A DNA stretch of 64,000 nucleotides from Scatophagus argus. Taxonomy: Eukaryota > Chordata > Actinopteri > Scatophagidae. Positions within the stretch are counted from its first letter, which is position 1. The number at the start of each line of letters is the position of its first letter. Of this stretch, positions 1 to 13,560 are shown in pieces. The notes below the pieces were generated by a model that saw only the letters and a program-made list of their open reading frames with translations, was not told where the DNA came from and searched no databases. The translations under genes were made by a program, and so were the position numbers. Where the stretch lies: contig NC_058515.1 of the NCBI RefSeq assembly GCF_020382885.2, positions 3,765,223-3,829,222 on the forward strand, written 5' to 3'.

Positions 1-151
1 GCTTGGTGATGTAGGGACTAGCTGCAAATCATGCAATGGGTTTAGGAAATGGATGCTTTAAGAAACCTCTGTTTGTAAGGTTTCTTATTCGACAGAGTAG
101 GCTTATAGAAAACTAGGTTTATAGAAAACTGGATTTTGCAAACACGGTTTA

Positions 152-1138
152 TACAGTGCATCCGGAAAGTATTCACACCGCTTTGCTTTTTGCACATTTT
201 GTAATGTTACAGTCTCATTCCAAAATGGATTAAATTCATTTTTTTTTCACTCAAAATTCTACACAAAATACCCCATAATGACAAAGTGAAGCAAGTCTGC
301 TTGAATTTTTTGCAAATTTATCAAAAATAAAAAAAAAAACAAAAGTATAACATGTACATGAGTATTTACACCTTTGGCAGCAATTACAGCCTCAGGTCTT
401 TTTGAGTGTGATCCTATAAGCTTGGCACACTTATTTTTGGGCAGTTTCTCCCACTCTTCAATGCAGAACCTCTCAACCTCTCTCATCAGGTTGGATGGGG
501 AGCAGCAGTGCACAGCCATTTACAGATGGCTGGGCCACTCAAGGACATTCACAGAGTTGTGCCAAAGCCACTCCTCTATGATGCTGTCTGTATGCTTAGG
601 GTCATTGTCCTATTGGAAGATAAACATTCACCCCAGTCTGAGGTCCACTGTGCTCTTTGGGACCTTTAATGCAGCAGAAATCTTTCTGTACCCTTCCCCA
701 ACACAACTCTGTCTCTGAAGTTTAAAAACAATTCCTTTCAGTTCATAGATGGTTTGTGCTCTGACATGCACTGTCAACTGTGAGGGCTTATATAGACGGG
801 TGTGTCCAAATCACTCCCAATCAACTGAATTTACCACAGGTGGACTCACCTCAAGTTGCAGAAACCTCTGAAGGATGATCAGTGGAAACAGGAGGCACCT
901 GAGCTCAGTTTTGAGTGTCATGGCAAAGGGTTTGAATATTTATGTACATGTTACGTTCATTGTCTTTCATTTTTAATAAATTTGCAAAAATTTCAAGCCA
1001 ACTTCTTTCACTTTGTCATTATGAGGTATTTTGTGTAGAACTTTGGGGGAAAATTTTAATTTAATCCATTTTGGAATGAGTGTAACAAAACAAAATGTGG
1101 AAAAAGCAAAGCGGTGTGAATACTTTGTGGTTACTGTA
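152..1138 (-). mobile_element. Internally deleted Tc1-like (Tc1/mariner) transposon
   Basis: Long terminal inverted repeats are visible. The left end begins with TA then CAGTGCATCCGGAAAGTA, and the right end closes with a diverged reverse complement ending in ACTGTA. Both inner flanks carry the matching stretch about a TA-rich block and 'CATAATGACAAAGTG'. Between them, read on the minus strand, are only the two ends of a Tc1-type transposase. Near 690-860 is the upstream leader and N-terminal part. Near 380-600 is the C-terminal part, including a recognisable EEWEKLP segment. The middle, which would hold the DDE catalytic core, is missing, and the rest has frame breaks. Full fish Tc1 elements are about 1.6 kb and this one is about 1.0 kb, so it cannot encode transposase. 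The TA at each end fits the usual TA target duplication. Confidence 0.85.
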
Positions 1139-4100
1139 TGCAGTGGAGTCTGGACCTCTGCATTCCCTTAAAGTTCAGTTGGTAATTAATGTGAACCCAT
1201 GTTTAGAAGTTGAACATTGAGCAAATCAAGTGAGTGCTAATCTTCCAATGAAAATGATGTCTGTGTGAGAAATTTAATTTATATAAATGTCGTTGTGAGC
1301 CTGTGCTTGACTGTCACCTGACTTCAGTCAATTCATTGCATGTCACACTGTGCAAGATGGATCTAATGAAGTTTTGCTGATGAATGCCAGCTGAATCAAA
1401 GCACTGCAGTGTAAATAGAAATGTAATGTGAGGGTTCAATATGCAGTGGTTGGATCACTGTGAAAATGAAAAGCAACAGCGACATGGAGGATCACTTTAA
1501 TTTTCTCCACAGTTGATCAGCTTCACAACAACCACACTTCCATGTTCTGTCTTCTGACTGAACTAACCATTCAAATGCTATAAGGACTGAGCATTCGCCA
1601 TATTCTGGCAGTGCTATTAACTGAAAAACTTTAAGTAAGTTTGGGGGAACACATGTCTTTTTCAACAGGAGCATTACAGTAGCTTGCCGGTTATCGTCTG
1701 TCTTTTTTGTCACTGTGGGTAGTAGCAAGAGTTGCACTGTTGGATTTCTGACACTCTCAGAATTTTGAATGAATGAAATGATAGATGAAGAAATAATTGC
1801 TTTGTCAAAGTTTGCAGGCAGCTAAAATGCTTCTTTACAGTGTTCATCAGCTATGGTCAAATCATAAAGCTCATATGTTGCTTTTGTCATTGTGTGCGTC
1901 CAAAGTCCCACAGGTCAGAATGTAAAATCTGAATTTAGAGCTGACAACTGGCTTCATCACCAACCTCTCCATCTTTCCCTCCCCTCTTGTTCCTGCTAAA
2001 TGTGGAGGACAAACTCGTCACGGCTCTCATAAGCCCTTTTTAATCAGCGTGAGAGATTGCCCACATATCTGTTAACTGTGTCACTAATGGCTATTCTTCC
2101 TCATTAGGGAATCCTATCGTTCCTCTCTCTCTACCACATGCAGGCGTGATCAATTCCTCTATCATTTAGGACCAGATCAATCTCACAGCCCCTCTTCCTT
2201 TTTAAACTTCAATATCTTCCCCTTCCATCACGATGTATTACAGCATCTAATTAGTCACATAACCAGGGGAGTAGAACTGGAGCAGGAGAACAGGTCTGTA
2301 CATTCAAGGTGGGCTCCTGTAGTACAGATAAGTCTTCATTAAAGAAGTAAATCCCATGTACCCACATGGAGTATAAAGGACACATAGTTGGGGAAAGACT
2401 TTTGCTGAAAAGTTGGAACCATCCTTGAGTATTGACAGTTTGCGAGAATCAGTATGACAGCATTTATTTTACTGCAATGTGTTATATCATAAGTTATTTT
2501 GTGCCTGTGTATTTCTCTCAACATGTCTCATATCGGTGCTCCAAGAAGTTATTTTTTATGTGCCAGAATGCATTTGACAAACTCCAGGGAAAAAAAAAGA
2601 AAGAAAACAACAAAACATAAATTTTGTTCCTGCAACCACAATGTAATGCATTCTGTAGCTATATTGAATTTTGGTCTATTGAGGGTACATGGACATGGAA
2701 TGTCTGTTGCTTCTGCCACAAATCTTCAACTGCAAAATATCTATCTATCTATATTTTTTAACTCATCACTCATAAATGTTTACTGAGTTATTAATTACAA
2801 TTAACCTTATTTTACAAGTTTAGAACTCTCCAGATATGGTGAATTTATTTCACCTGTTTCCAATGCAAATTAGCTTGTTTCTCAAATTTATGGCACAAAC
2901 ACCTGTCTTGTCACAGTGTGTTGCCACACTTATGTACTGGAATTAAACAGAAAAATATTTTCCCACTGATGTAGCAAATAGATCTCCCAAAACTAAAATT
3001 GGTCAAGATATTGATAGTTGGTGCGATTGCAGTTTTAAGGTGGATGTTTCCTTTAAGAGGTAGATGAAGTCCTACACTTTGGGTAATGAAGGAAAATATA
3101 GTTGGGCAGGCTTTTAGCAAGGGCATTTGGGAACCACTGTTTCCTCAGCATTTAGCTAAGTTATAAGGTCAATACAGCTATGAAAGCTTTAGAGACACAT
3201 AACACTCTCATAAAACCTGAGAGAACAGGCTTGCCTTGCAGCGTAATAACAAAGAAACTCAAAGCTCTGTATGTAAGAATGTCACTGTAAGTAGAACAAA
3301 GCAGGTCAAGAATAAAAAAGATATACTGAAGTTTTTTTTATTTTTATTTAGTTATTTATTTTTCTGAGGAGGTGATGCCAGTCTGATTTGATGATGGTCT
3401 AATCAAGCTGATGTGATTTTGACTTTCTTCCTCACACAAAAAGAATCTGTTACAGAAGTAGGATCTGTTAACTGGCAGCAAGGTTAAAAGTGTGGTTTAC
3501 AATATGCACCATGCAAGGCACAGTCCCTTGTAATATTACACCTGATAAGAGTAGATTTAATTATGTGTATTTCATTGCTAGTGCACAACTTTGCTGCACT
3601 CACTACAAAGGTGGCAGCTGGTATCAGAAGAACAGCAAGCAATTACATTACTCCCTTTTATTCTTTTGAAATTAGACTGTTTGTTGATGTCCTGCTATGC
3701 CCCCTGACCTTCAGCAATACTGCAGGTTACCAAAAGTTGTTACCTCTCCACCATATCCCTCTCCATCCCACTGTAGTGTAGAGAGCAAGTTATTATTTAT
3801 TAATAGTCAGTCTCCCCAAAGCTCTGTAAAACATCCTGTTGAGCTCCCAGAGGTGAGCGCTCAGCTTCAAAGCAATTAAAACCGAGGCTACGAGAGTGGG
3901 AAGAGAGCAAAAGAAAAATGGATAGAGTAGGAGAAGGAGAAAGAGGAGCCTGACCAGCCACAGGTCCACTGGGTTTCACTGGCTGCACAGTCAAATACTG
4001 TACATTCAGGTTTTATGCTTGGGGGAACAGGGGCCCTGAGCAGAATCCCCTATACATGTGTGGGATCCCTTGTCTGAATTTAAAATCCCAGTGAGCCTCG

Positions 4101-5280
4101 GGACAGGCCAAAACCTCTCTGGGGATTATATAACCATATTAAGTGAATATAGTGATCCTCTTCCTTTCTGTACCTCTGAGAAGAAGGGCCAGTGAAGAGG
4201 TGAAATCTTCTTAATGACTGCTCTAACTTGCTGTTAAAAAGCCTTGTCACTTTAGAAAGGTATTTTATAGCTAAACTGCCCTGAGGTGTGAATGTGAGGT
4301 TGAAGGATTATCTATTAGCTCCTGCAGGGTGTTTACCCATCCACTACTGCATCCTGGGATACACTCCAGCCCCCAACAGACTCCAAATAAGAATCACCAG
4401 TGTAATGAAAATAGATGAGTATCGAACATCTTGAGTATCCAAAATCATAGATATTAGCTACTTAGGGCCATAAGCAGCTAATAGCTATGATTTTCTCCAA
4501 ATATCCCCACCTTCTAAAGTGTCAGTCTCACATACAAGCCTTACACACTGTATCCAAAAGCCATTTCTACTAACAAACCTCATAAATCAGAATGAAGCAT
4601 GTTATGCCTATAACCCTGAGCAAGAACTTGTAGGCATCATAAAGGCAGCTTAAGTGGTCTTTAATAAAGGTAGGCTTTGCATGCCTCTTAACCTGAAAGG
4701 TTTTGGCAAGTGATTCTTACGGCCTTGTAAAATCTTAATGTCCTCCTCTGACCACAATGACATTATGAACTCTTCCAAGGGCCTCATAACCCTAGCACAA
4801 TTGCGCTCAGATGATGCTCTGTCTTGGTGTACCTCATTGCGCCTCCATTTTCTTCTTATTTTACTTTCCATTCCTTCCTTGTCACTCCTCATCTCTGATT
4901 ATATTTGTCATGAGCTTGATTTGATCAGAGGGGGGAAAAGGAGAAAAAGAGTATCTGTAAATAACTTATGAATGCTCCCTCATTGAAACTGAGGCATTTT
5001 GATACGTATATTAGTTCCACTGCTTTGCTATTCTCTGCTTCATCTCAAGGTGGGTTATGCAACTGAACAGGCTGAGACAAAGCAACTATTTTGGGCAGAA
5101 AAGCCATGTTTTCCTCAGAGGCATGAAGAAGGAGATGCTTTGTCTCCCGGACAAAAAAGGCAATAAAAAGACCAAAAAAAACGCATGTACAGAAGAATTG
5201 GTAACCACCTGTGTATAGGAGGAAGAAGACAAATGTTTACAGCAACAAGTATTAACTGGAGGGGATACTGAGAACACATC
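1139..5280. other. Intergenic, no gene seen
   Basis: This is AT-rich sequence with short chance reading frames only. None has splice-flanked exons or a protein family I recognise. A short degraded tail like that of the tRNA-headed repeat near 62.1-62.5 kb can be seen around 4,320-4,420 (the 'CCTGGGATACACTCCAGCCC' stretch). Nothing else stands out. Confidence 0.5.
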
Positions 5281-5284
5281 CATC

Positions 5285-6115
5285 CATCCATTTTGAGATT
5301 ATTTTGGTCTGTGAGGCAGCAGGTTTTGTAATGTCACCCAGAAATCATTCTCCATATCCTTCAGCTCTTGCTTGTAGATCCCAAAGGGTTCTCAAGCCAG
5401 ATAGTCAATCCCTCCTGTGTGCTCTGTCTGCCCCAGGTCTCCTCCCAGATATATGTGCCTGACCATGCTTCCACAGGAAGGTATTTAAGAGGCAGATTCA
5501 TTTGCCTGAATCACCTCAATGTGCTGCAGTTTTATTCTGAGCTCCTTCCAAATATCCCCAAAGGTGAATTCGAAGAACCTTTGTGGGAAGCTCAGTTTGA
5601 CCTTTCGATTCCAGAGTCTCGTTCTTTCTGTCACTCATGACCTATAGGCACTGTCTGAGACTGCAACCTTGAAAAGGCTTTTAAACAAAGACAGCTCAGC
5701 AATGATCACATCTCATCAACTACAGTCCTCTTGTCTTTGCAGAGATGTTTAAGTACCTCACTGATCTTTGCCAGAGAGATGCATGTGTCAGATTAGGAGT
5801 TTTTCAAAGATTCCTGGGTCTATCCTCAGTCAAGGTCAGCAGTGCCTGTTCCCTGCTGAGAACAGCCTGAGTATTTCCCCGCCTCCAATTCCTGAGATGT
5901 CTGATGTTTTTCCATGGCACCCAGCAAACTTCATTTACATTCAAGATATCCAGGACCACATATGCTGCTGCCTTGTTGATCTGATGGTACCTTGGGACTT
6001 CCTCGGGCTATCCAAACCCAAAAGGTTTTCAGTTTGGTGGCTTACTAGCACATTTTTGGGGTTTGGCCAACCAGTACAAAGATCACCTCCTGGCTACTGA
6101 GTAGCTGTGGCCAGA
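5285..6115 (-). mobile_element. Decayed non-LTR retrotransposon (LINE) remnant
   Basis: Read on the minus strand, 5,370-5,560 resembles the C-terminal end of a common teleost LINE ORF2: a leucine-rich 'LRVEPLLLHIERSQLRWLG'-like stretch followed by a Gly/Arg/Pro-rich 'GRRPRGRPRTRWRD'-like stretch. Here it is broken by stops and frame changes. The stretch at 5,735-5,800 resembles the 'kyLG' region just upstream in the same ORF type, and 5,860-6,110 shows further diluted similarity. There is no intact frame. The family assignment is from memory of the consensus and is only moderately sure. It could instead be a composite of two old insertions. Confidence 0.45.
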
Positions 6116-9100
6116 AGGTATCGTAATATTGAGATAATTCATGGTTAAAATTATTTATGATGCAATTTCTTTGCAGTTGACTTGAAAAGCAGAATGAGGC
6201 CAGATGTTAATGTATTTGGATTACAGACTGCATGTTTGGGGGTCCACTGGAAAATATACACCATGAATCATTTAGCAGCTAATTAGCACATCTTATAATC
6301 CTGTATTCAATTTAGTTTCTGCTGGGTTTATTTAATTAACATGTACTGACCACAAGAGTAAGCAGGTTTGTAGCAGGTCTGATCTGAGACATTCACATAT
6401 TTGCATTTCATGTGTTGGAGCTTGAGCAGTAAAGGCCAATCATGAATCATTTAATTCTGGAATTGAATAATCTGTAACACATTTTTTCCTAATGAGTAGC
6501 AAAACTGTTTCAAAGTTATTCATTTTACTCAAAAACTAACGTTTTGCATATCTCCGACAGCAAACCTTTCCAGTTTTTCTTTTAATATCCTGTATAAATG
6601 GACCCTTGTATTACTTGATATACAGTAGTAATATACATGAAAAGCAGTTCTTTCAGATATTGTTCTTAGTGGTTTGTTCAAATATACCTTGCAAAAGCAT
6701 GCCAAGCACAGTAAATACGAAAAAACTAATGTATGTCATCCAGTCATAACTCAGTTGTAACTTTAACTTTCACTTCCCCAATAAGCAACATCAAACAAAT
6801 AAATGAATGAGGGACATGAAGATTAAAATGACGTAAAACTGTGGCATTATGGACTGAATGCAACCTATTTGATCATTCAGTCATGAATGATAACTCACCT
6901 TTCAGAGAGATGATAGCCTGCATTTAGAGAAAACTCTGTAGTGCAGCCATTTATGCATGCATACTTTTATAGCCATCATCCTATTCTCCGCTTTCATGAA
7001 TACCTCAGATGGAATGCTAAATCCACCAAAAGGCTGGTTTTAATCTTCAATAAACAAGGTAATGAAAGGCAAAGTGACAATAAAGTATGCACAGGGATAA
7101 GTGTGTGTCTTTTTTTTCAGGGAACTCTTGACAACAGTGGCAACCAGGTCATGCAGGTTGTATATGGATCAGTCGGAGGGTCACAAGATACAATCTACAG
7201 ATACATCAGGTTAACTTTCCGCAGTCCTTTCCTACCCCAGACTGCTCCTGCTGTCTTGCAGCTTCAGGAATATTAAATATGCGAGACATCCTCACTGCTG
7301 ATACAATGACATTGATTTTGTGTCTATCCCCCAGGCCACAGTAACTTGATTTGGTATCAGTGATGTTTAAATGAGACTTCGCCAGGCAGGAGCAGAGAGA
7401 ACGAAAAAGAAGTTGAAGGGTTGGCAAGTTTCTCTTTGCGTGAGCACCACAAAGTACCTCTAAAATGTGTTGCCTCACTCTTCTCGAGACATCAAAGACT
7501 GATTTTACTAGGCATTTATAGAACACATAGCTTTTGGCTATGACTATGACCTCTGGCTTTCATTGAGAAAGTCATTAAAAAGCCTTTGAATATTGAAACT
7601 GCAGCATTAAACCTGGCGATAGCGTGCTTCTTTTATTTTTTAAATGTTACATGGTCAAGCTAACAGGTGGGGGCCACACCCCAGTGGGTTTCTTAGGCAT
7701 AAGTTAAGTTTTCTTCGAGTAATATTCATCAACCCAAATGAGCATTCCTGCCCCCTACAGTGTTGGGTACTTCACCAGAGTTAGCAATGAGCTTAATGCA
7801 ATTAAGGCCGCAGCCGTCTTGTAGAGCTCCTTCGCCTTCATGAAAGACTGTTTGCCCAGCTGCTTCTTAAATGTGGACAAAGCCAGCTAAGCAGAGCGTG
7901 AGTGCTGGAGGCACTTTCACTAGAGCCTATTTGACTTGTATTACTTGCGATCAACTTCATTTATGCTGTTGGAATTTAAAGTTTACTTTGATTCAGAGGT
8001 TTTTCTTGGTGTGGAATTTGTATGACCTGTTAAAAAATACAAAAAACAAATGTATTTTCTTTTTCTCATCAAAGTCAAGGCAAAAAAAAATCCTGATGAA
8101 ACACAGTCGTAACACAACTGAGAGTCTACAAGCAGAGTGTTGTAGCTGCAGTGATATTGGAGGGTTTTCCTCAGTTTGTCTGTGTGTGAGTGTGTGGGCA
8201 GAGAAGAGATTCTGAGAGTGCTGTCAGCTTATGAAAAACAAGCATAAAGCAACATTTCATTTGATTTACAAGGTGTATCTGCTTGTGCATATGAACAAGT
8301 TTGATGTTATGGGAAGCAACATAGAAACAACAGAGAAATGTGGTGCTGTTATCTGCATTGTGATGCTGCATTGTGATTCACTATAAACCCTGACAGAGAC
8401 CCTGTTCTGTGCCATATCACTGGCAGTGTTCCCACCTTCCTAGTAGGAAGTTGTCCTCATCACACACGTTCTCCATTTAACGGCTCAACATTGCCACCAT
8501 GTGGTAAAAACCAGCCATGACCCCACTTTGGCATGAAGTTAACAGCTCCAGATGTCTGCAGTCAGTGCACCGCAAGGGGACAGCATTGCAGATGCAGGTG
8601 TCAGGGTGGCTTTTCACAGATGAGCTCATGTCAAAGCATAGCCTGGCAGTGGTCCCAGTTTTTGATGAGTGAACATCAAATCAATAATCTGTTCATTAAT
8701 CTTACAAGAGGAAATATAAGAGTGGTGTACTGCTCAAACAAATCAAAATCATATGTAGTTACTCATTGTGCCAACTAGTTTACTTTGCCCATAACCTTAA
8801 TGGGTATCTGTAGCTGCTAAAATGCCTACCTAAAAATAGCCTTGTCTATAGCCTAAAAGGGCAATGTGATTGCCGTCTCTGTCTAATTCTAAAGGACTAT
8901 AGACCTGAGGTCTATAAAGGAGGCAAATTACTTTTTTGCCAGAAGGCGTTTCATCTATCAAACCTCAAATCTTTCCTTTCTTCACAATCAAGGATGCAGT
9001 GTGTGAGTGCTAACAATGACTGGGGTTATTTCCCTCCTGCCTTCATTACTATGTAATTAGCTGTGGTGCTATTCAATTTCCCTCATTTCAGACTTTTCGG

Positions 9101-9370
9101 ATCAATATCACGTAGGCCGCCAGCTAAATGGCTGTGCTGCTAGGAAGGCTTTTTCTATAGTTAAATGGGAAGTATCAATCACTCAGCTAAGAGAGTCATT
9201 CAGTGCTGTAGTCAGCGATGGCCACACACTTTAAGGAGCCACCGTATATACTTTGAAGGAAGAGTGGCTTGGGAAATGTGGGAAGTGTAATATTTTTTTA
9301 AAAGGAATTTGACTTTTATAACATTACTCGTTCTTTTTGCAGCATGCATCAACCACTACTGAGGTAAAGA
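6116..9370. other. Intergenic, no gene seen
   Basis: No exon-like block is recognisable. The longest frames (for example 6,941-7,276 plus and 7,206-7,526 minus) have no family resemblance and no convincing splice or start context. Base composition is ordinary AT-rich fish intergenic DNA. Confidence 0.5.
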
Positions 9371-9384
9371 CACAAATCTGGACA

Positions 9385-10065
9385 TTGAAGGACCTTTCTT
9401 TATGTTAAGTAATCTACTTAAGTAAATTAAGCACACATTTCGTGCAACTTTACACTTCTACTCGACTACATCTCAAATACTGCGCTTCATTTGCCTGACA
9501 GCTTTACAAATTACACATTTTCATACCCTTCTTGTCCAGGACAAGCCATGTATCTCCATACAGTAATTTTGAATGTTAAGCTAAATAAATTATTTAAAAT
9601 CTTAGCTAGAATTAGCTAGAACTCAATGTCACAAAATGGAAAACAGGGCTGTTTTTCTGAGCTCATGAGCAGTTGACTTTTTAGAAATATATATTTCTCA
9701 CAGGAAAACCACTTAACATTTGCCTCATCTGCTGTAGATTAAACTATGCCATAGTATAAAAAGTAGTTAAAATGAGCTCAACCTTAAACAACTACAGTAG
9801 CAAAATGCAACACACACATTACTGAAGCAGTAATATTAACCCAGACACATCAGATTTAATGGTAAAACATTGACAGGGAACATTTTACTGCACAATCAAT
9901 ACTTCTACTTTTAATATTCTAAGTGTATTTTGCTGATAACACTTACATACTTTTACTTCAGCAAGGTTTTGAATGTACGGCTTTCACTTGTGGTGGGGTA
10001 CTTTCACAATGTGGTATTAGGAATTGAGTAAAGCATCTGAATACTTTCAGTGGTGGATCTGGATT
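9385..10065 (+). repeat. Dispersed teleost AT-rich repeat, long copy
   Basis: Recurring blocks such as 'TTTACTTAAGTA'-like motifs, 'CTGACAGCTTTA', a 'AAAGTAGTTAAAATGAGCTC' stretch, 'TACTTCTACTTTTAATATT' and a terminal 'ATCTGAATACTTTCAGTGGTGG' match a common fish repeat of uncertain class, probably a non-autonomous DNA element. Shorter copies of the same family sit at about 36,020-36,115 and 59,110-59,400. No coding capacity is visible. Confidence 0.6.
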
Positions 10066-12950
10066 TTCCTTCCCGGTAGAGTAGGTGGTTGTGCGAAAGA
10101 AATGAATGAATCACTGGTGCATAATCATGTGGTTAACGCGCGTGTGTGACCGAGGTCAATAGGCCGAGTTATGAACACATCACATCTGCAGTTCATCAGC
10201 TCATTGTTAACTGACACAGTCCCACCCGAGAGCATTAAGCAGTATCACAGTACAGGATGAGATATGAGCCGACTCAAAGGCTGGATATACCCAGATCAAT
10301 GTCCTCCCATTGAACCTAACATGAGGCATTCAGAGACCTAGACTCAATTCATTTCATGGCATCGACTTCAAGGCTCATTCAGGGCTGGTTATTAATATCT
10401 ATAATAGACAGTCAGAGGACACTGGATCATGATTGCATGAAAGTATGTGGTGGCAGATGTAGAATCGATTTCAACATCTGGAATGAGCCTGTCTTGGGTG
10501 AGGATGTCGTTTGTTGTGTTGCAACTGCTGTGAAACTGTCTTCCGTTATAGGGTAGAGTAGTTGCATCAGTAAGTTACACTGAACTTTGAAATATTCTAG
10601 CTGTACTCTAAAGGGATATTTTGGATTAAATGTGGGAAAACCAAATCATCTGACCCACCCATCCAGGTTAGGGTTGGACCTCTCTGTCATGTTTAATTCA
10701 ACTCAAGTAGTCTGAATTGTGCTTTTGATGCAAGGACACATTAAGTCTGTATGAGAATTACAGTATGATTGTTGTTATGTCTTATCTCCAGTTTTCCAAA
10801 TCCAGAGAATAATTTTTTACACATTAATTCATGTTAAAATGTGAAAATCGCCAAAATTAATTTGATGTAAAATAGACTATATTTTTAGATCAAAGCAGCC
10901 ACTAAAAGCTGAAATTACCTTCCACTCAAACAAAAGTGGCGAAACATCTATAGACACACAAGTGAAAACATGGACACTGACTGAACTCAAAGCCTTGTTA
11001 TCATTTTTTTCCAACATCATTCGTACTGATCACAGAAATTCTTAATCAGAATACACATTAGAGTTATGCCTTCTGCCTTTTAATACTGGGAAATTGTGTG
11101 CGAACACAAGGATTAGAATGACATCAGCCTGAAAGATTCATTCACAGAATGACAGCAAACATCCTTCGTCAGGCAGGGAGTGACGCAGAAGGACCGGCAG
11201 CTATTTAGTTATTTATACAGTAACATAAACACAAGCAATGTGAGGAGTCTTATTCAATGACAAGCCAGCAGTTGGCAATATGGCACACGAAGTCTGAATT
11301 CATCTCTCCACAGGCACAAAGCAACAGAAGCACTTCCTCCATCTGCAATTTCAAGACTTCATGCTTCCTAAATGAATGATAACCTGGCTTGCTACATTAA
11401 AAAATTAAGTGTTTGGCCGGAGAGCAGAGCCATGAAGGGGGGGGGGGGGGGATGCATGCAGGTTAAAAAAAAAACAGCAAAATACAACTGGCATCAAAAC
11501 TCAGGATTCTCAGGGAAATAAGAGAATATTCATATGCTGCTGTCAAATGAAAAGCCTCATTACTCCAGTTTTGAGAGGGGGGGTGGTTTGTGTTTCATTA
11601 TTTTATTTTTCTCAGAAATCTAAAGTTCATTCAAAAACTAACAGATGTACCAGCAGGAGCTTAACCATTTCCCTGCTCTCTGCTGTCAACATATTTATTG
11701 GGGAAGATGAGTTCTTCATCTGACAGCAGCAATTCACTGTTTCTGCTACATTCACAGTACTGCAAGAGGAGAGATCATCTATCAGTGCACTGGTACAAGA
11801 CAGTACTGTCTACTAAAACAACACAACAGCAATAACCTTAGAACAGTTACTTATACTCAGGTAAACATGACAAAAAATATAACAATGTTCAAAGTCCACC
11901 TTACTTATAAATGTCCATGTAGTAATTTCAGTTGATTCTTTTTCTTTTTTTTTTTTTTTTTTTTGACAGGATGGTTGCTTTTGTCATCAAGTTTCAGACG
12001 AGCACCACAAATCAACAATATTTTGTCTGACATCAAAATTGATCCTATTATTGGTCCATTGAAAAGTACTTCAAAACAAGATGATAAACAATGAAAAGCA
12101 GAGCTTCTCAGATAAAGAAGACAGTAGCTTAGTCTGGGTGGCAGGTTTACATTCTTGGCAATAACAGCACCTCTTTTATGTTTTAAATTAAAAAGAAAAA
12201 AGTAGACAGCCATTCCAATTTGCAGCAAAGTGTGCTCAAATTATAAACTTCACTGACATCCTACCAAGAAAATACAATTTTGTGGATTTTTTTTTAAACA
12301 TAGTAGGTTTTACAGTAACATTCCTGGCCAATATAGAATCAAAATGCAGAAATTTTACATGGAAATGATACAAATACATTCCATTCACAATGGTCGTCAC
12401 ATTCATGTGAATTAGCTGGAGTGGAGATGTTGTTGCAGTATGTGTCCACTGGCTGGCAGCATGTAGGTATCCTGACTTGTGTTCAGTGCAATTTCTCCTC
12501 AGTGTTGAGGGGCTGTAAAACTGACATACTGTAGCACATTCTGTGTCTGGCTCCCAACTGTTCGCTGATTTGGCTTCTTGAACACCAACCGTAGGAGGGA
12601 TTCTAAAATAGAGAGCTGGAGACTGTCACTGGCCTGTTCATCAAAATCACATTTTAGTTCAAGTCTCCTACATCCAGCAGTGCAGGTTTGAATGCTGAGG
12701 GGCATAAAAACACATCAATGCTGTGATAAAAGTATGGTATGACAGCGTCCCTTGGAGGCTGGATCACCGACTGGGCAAAGCAGGCATTGGCCCTGCAAGG
12801 TCCCAAACCTCCAGGGGCCCCAGAAGCCCCCCATTCACTGTATGTTAGTTGGGTTGTGATATTCTAACTTTGAATCAATTGTTTTGGGAATATGTAGTGG
12901 TTATTTATAATATCAACCACTTCACTGACATCTATATTTCAATTTAAAGA
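10066..12950. other. Intergenic or distal 3' flank of rasgrp2, no gene seen
   Basis: No coding exons were found. The stretch has a 15-base G run (11,437-11,451) and a long T tract (about 11,939-11,964). Part of it could be the distal 3' UTR of the minus-strand rasgrp2, but I see no decisive polyadenylation site here. Confidence 0.4.
11437..11451 (+). repeat. Homopolymer G run (15 bases)
   Basis: Fifteen consecutive G bases are followed by GATGCATGCA. Such runs are often mis-sized in assemblies and can form a G-quadruplex only in combination with further G tracts, which are absent nearby. Confidence 0.9.
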
Positions 12951-12966
12951 AATAGGTAAACATTGT

Positions 12967-13560
12967 AGGAAATAAGCTTATTTGCTTTCTTGCCGAGAGT
13001 TGGATGATAAGACTGATATCACTCTCATGTCTGGCAGTAAATATGAAGCTACAGTCTGCAGGCATTTAGTTTAGTTTATCATTAAGCGGGAAACCAGGGG
13101 AAACAGACAGCCAAACTCTATCCAAAGGTAACAAAATCTGCTTACCATTGCCTCTATATGCCAGGGCCTTGTACTCGACAATTTATTGTCCAAGCACAGT
13201 AACTTCCTCTGCTGGTTGCATAGCAATGTCTCAGTGATGACATTTTTCCAGGAAGTAACTTTGCCTGGCCAGGAAATAGCCCATAACCCCATGTAAAATC
13301 CCAAAGTGTCAGCTGACATTTTTGTTTTTGTAAAGATTGAACAAACATGATATAGCTTGATCTTAATTGGTGTATTTTAAAGGTGCTGGTAGGCAGATTC
13401 TGTTACCTTTGGACAGAGCAACGCCGGCTGTTTCCTCCTGTTCCTAGTCTTAGTGCTAAGCTAACCAGCAGCTGACCAGCTGCTGACTCCAGCAAAATAT
13501 TCAGGATACAGACATAAGGGAGTTATGATTCTTCCTCAGCAAAGAAGCAAATAAGTGCCA
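12967..13560. mobile_element. Foldback (long inverted repeat) element
   Basis: The left arm (about 12,967-13,180) and right arm (about 13,380-13,560) are inverted copies of one another. The left begins AAATAAGCTTATTTGCTTTC. The right, on the minus strand, begins CACTTATTTGCTTCTTTGC. Both then carry a 'CTCTATCCAAAGGTAACAAAATCTGC'-like block (a 'CTCTGTCCAAAGGTAACAG' block in the right arm). The centre holds the 'CCAGGAAGTAACTTTGCC...' segment. This is a common teleost dispersed element. Partial copies lie at about 19,970-20,290 and 60,528-60,760. It has no protein coding capacity. It starts about 330 bases downstream of the rasgrp2 stop codon and may lie within that gene's 3' UTR. Confidence 0.65.
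13182..13187 (-). terminator. Candidate polyadenylation signal for rasgrp2 (AATAAA, minus strand)
   Basis: This is the first AATAAA I noticed on the minus strand downstream of the rasgrp2 stop codon, about 700 bases away. It lies inside the foldback element, so its use is uncertain. Confidence 0.25.

Noticed and set aside
5368-5640. A 90-codon plus-strand gene
   Set aside because: It runs antisense to a decayed LINE end and has no supporting exons.
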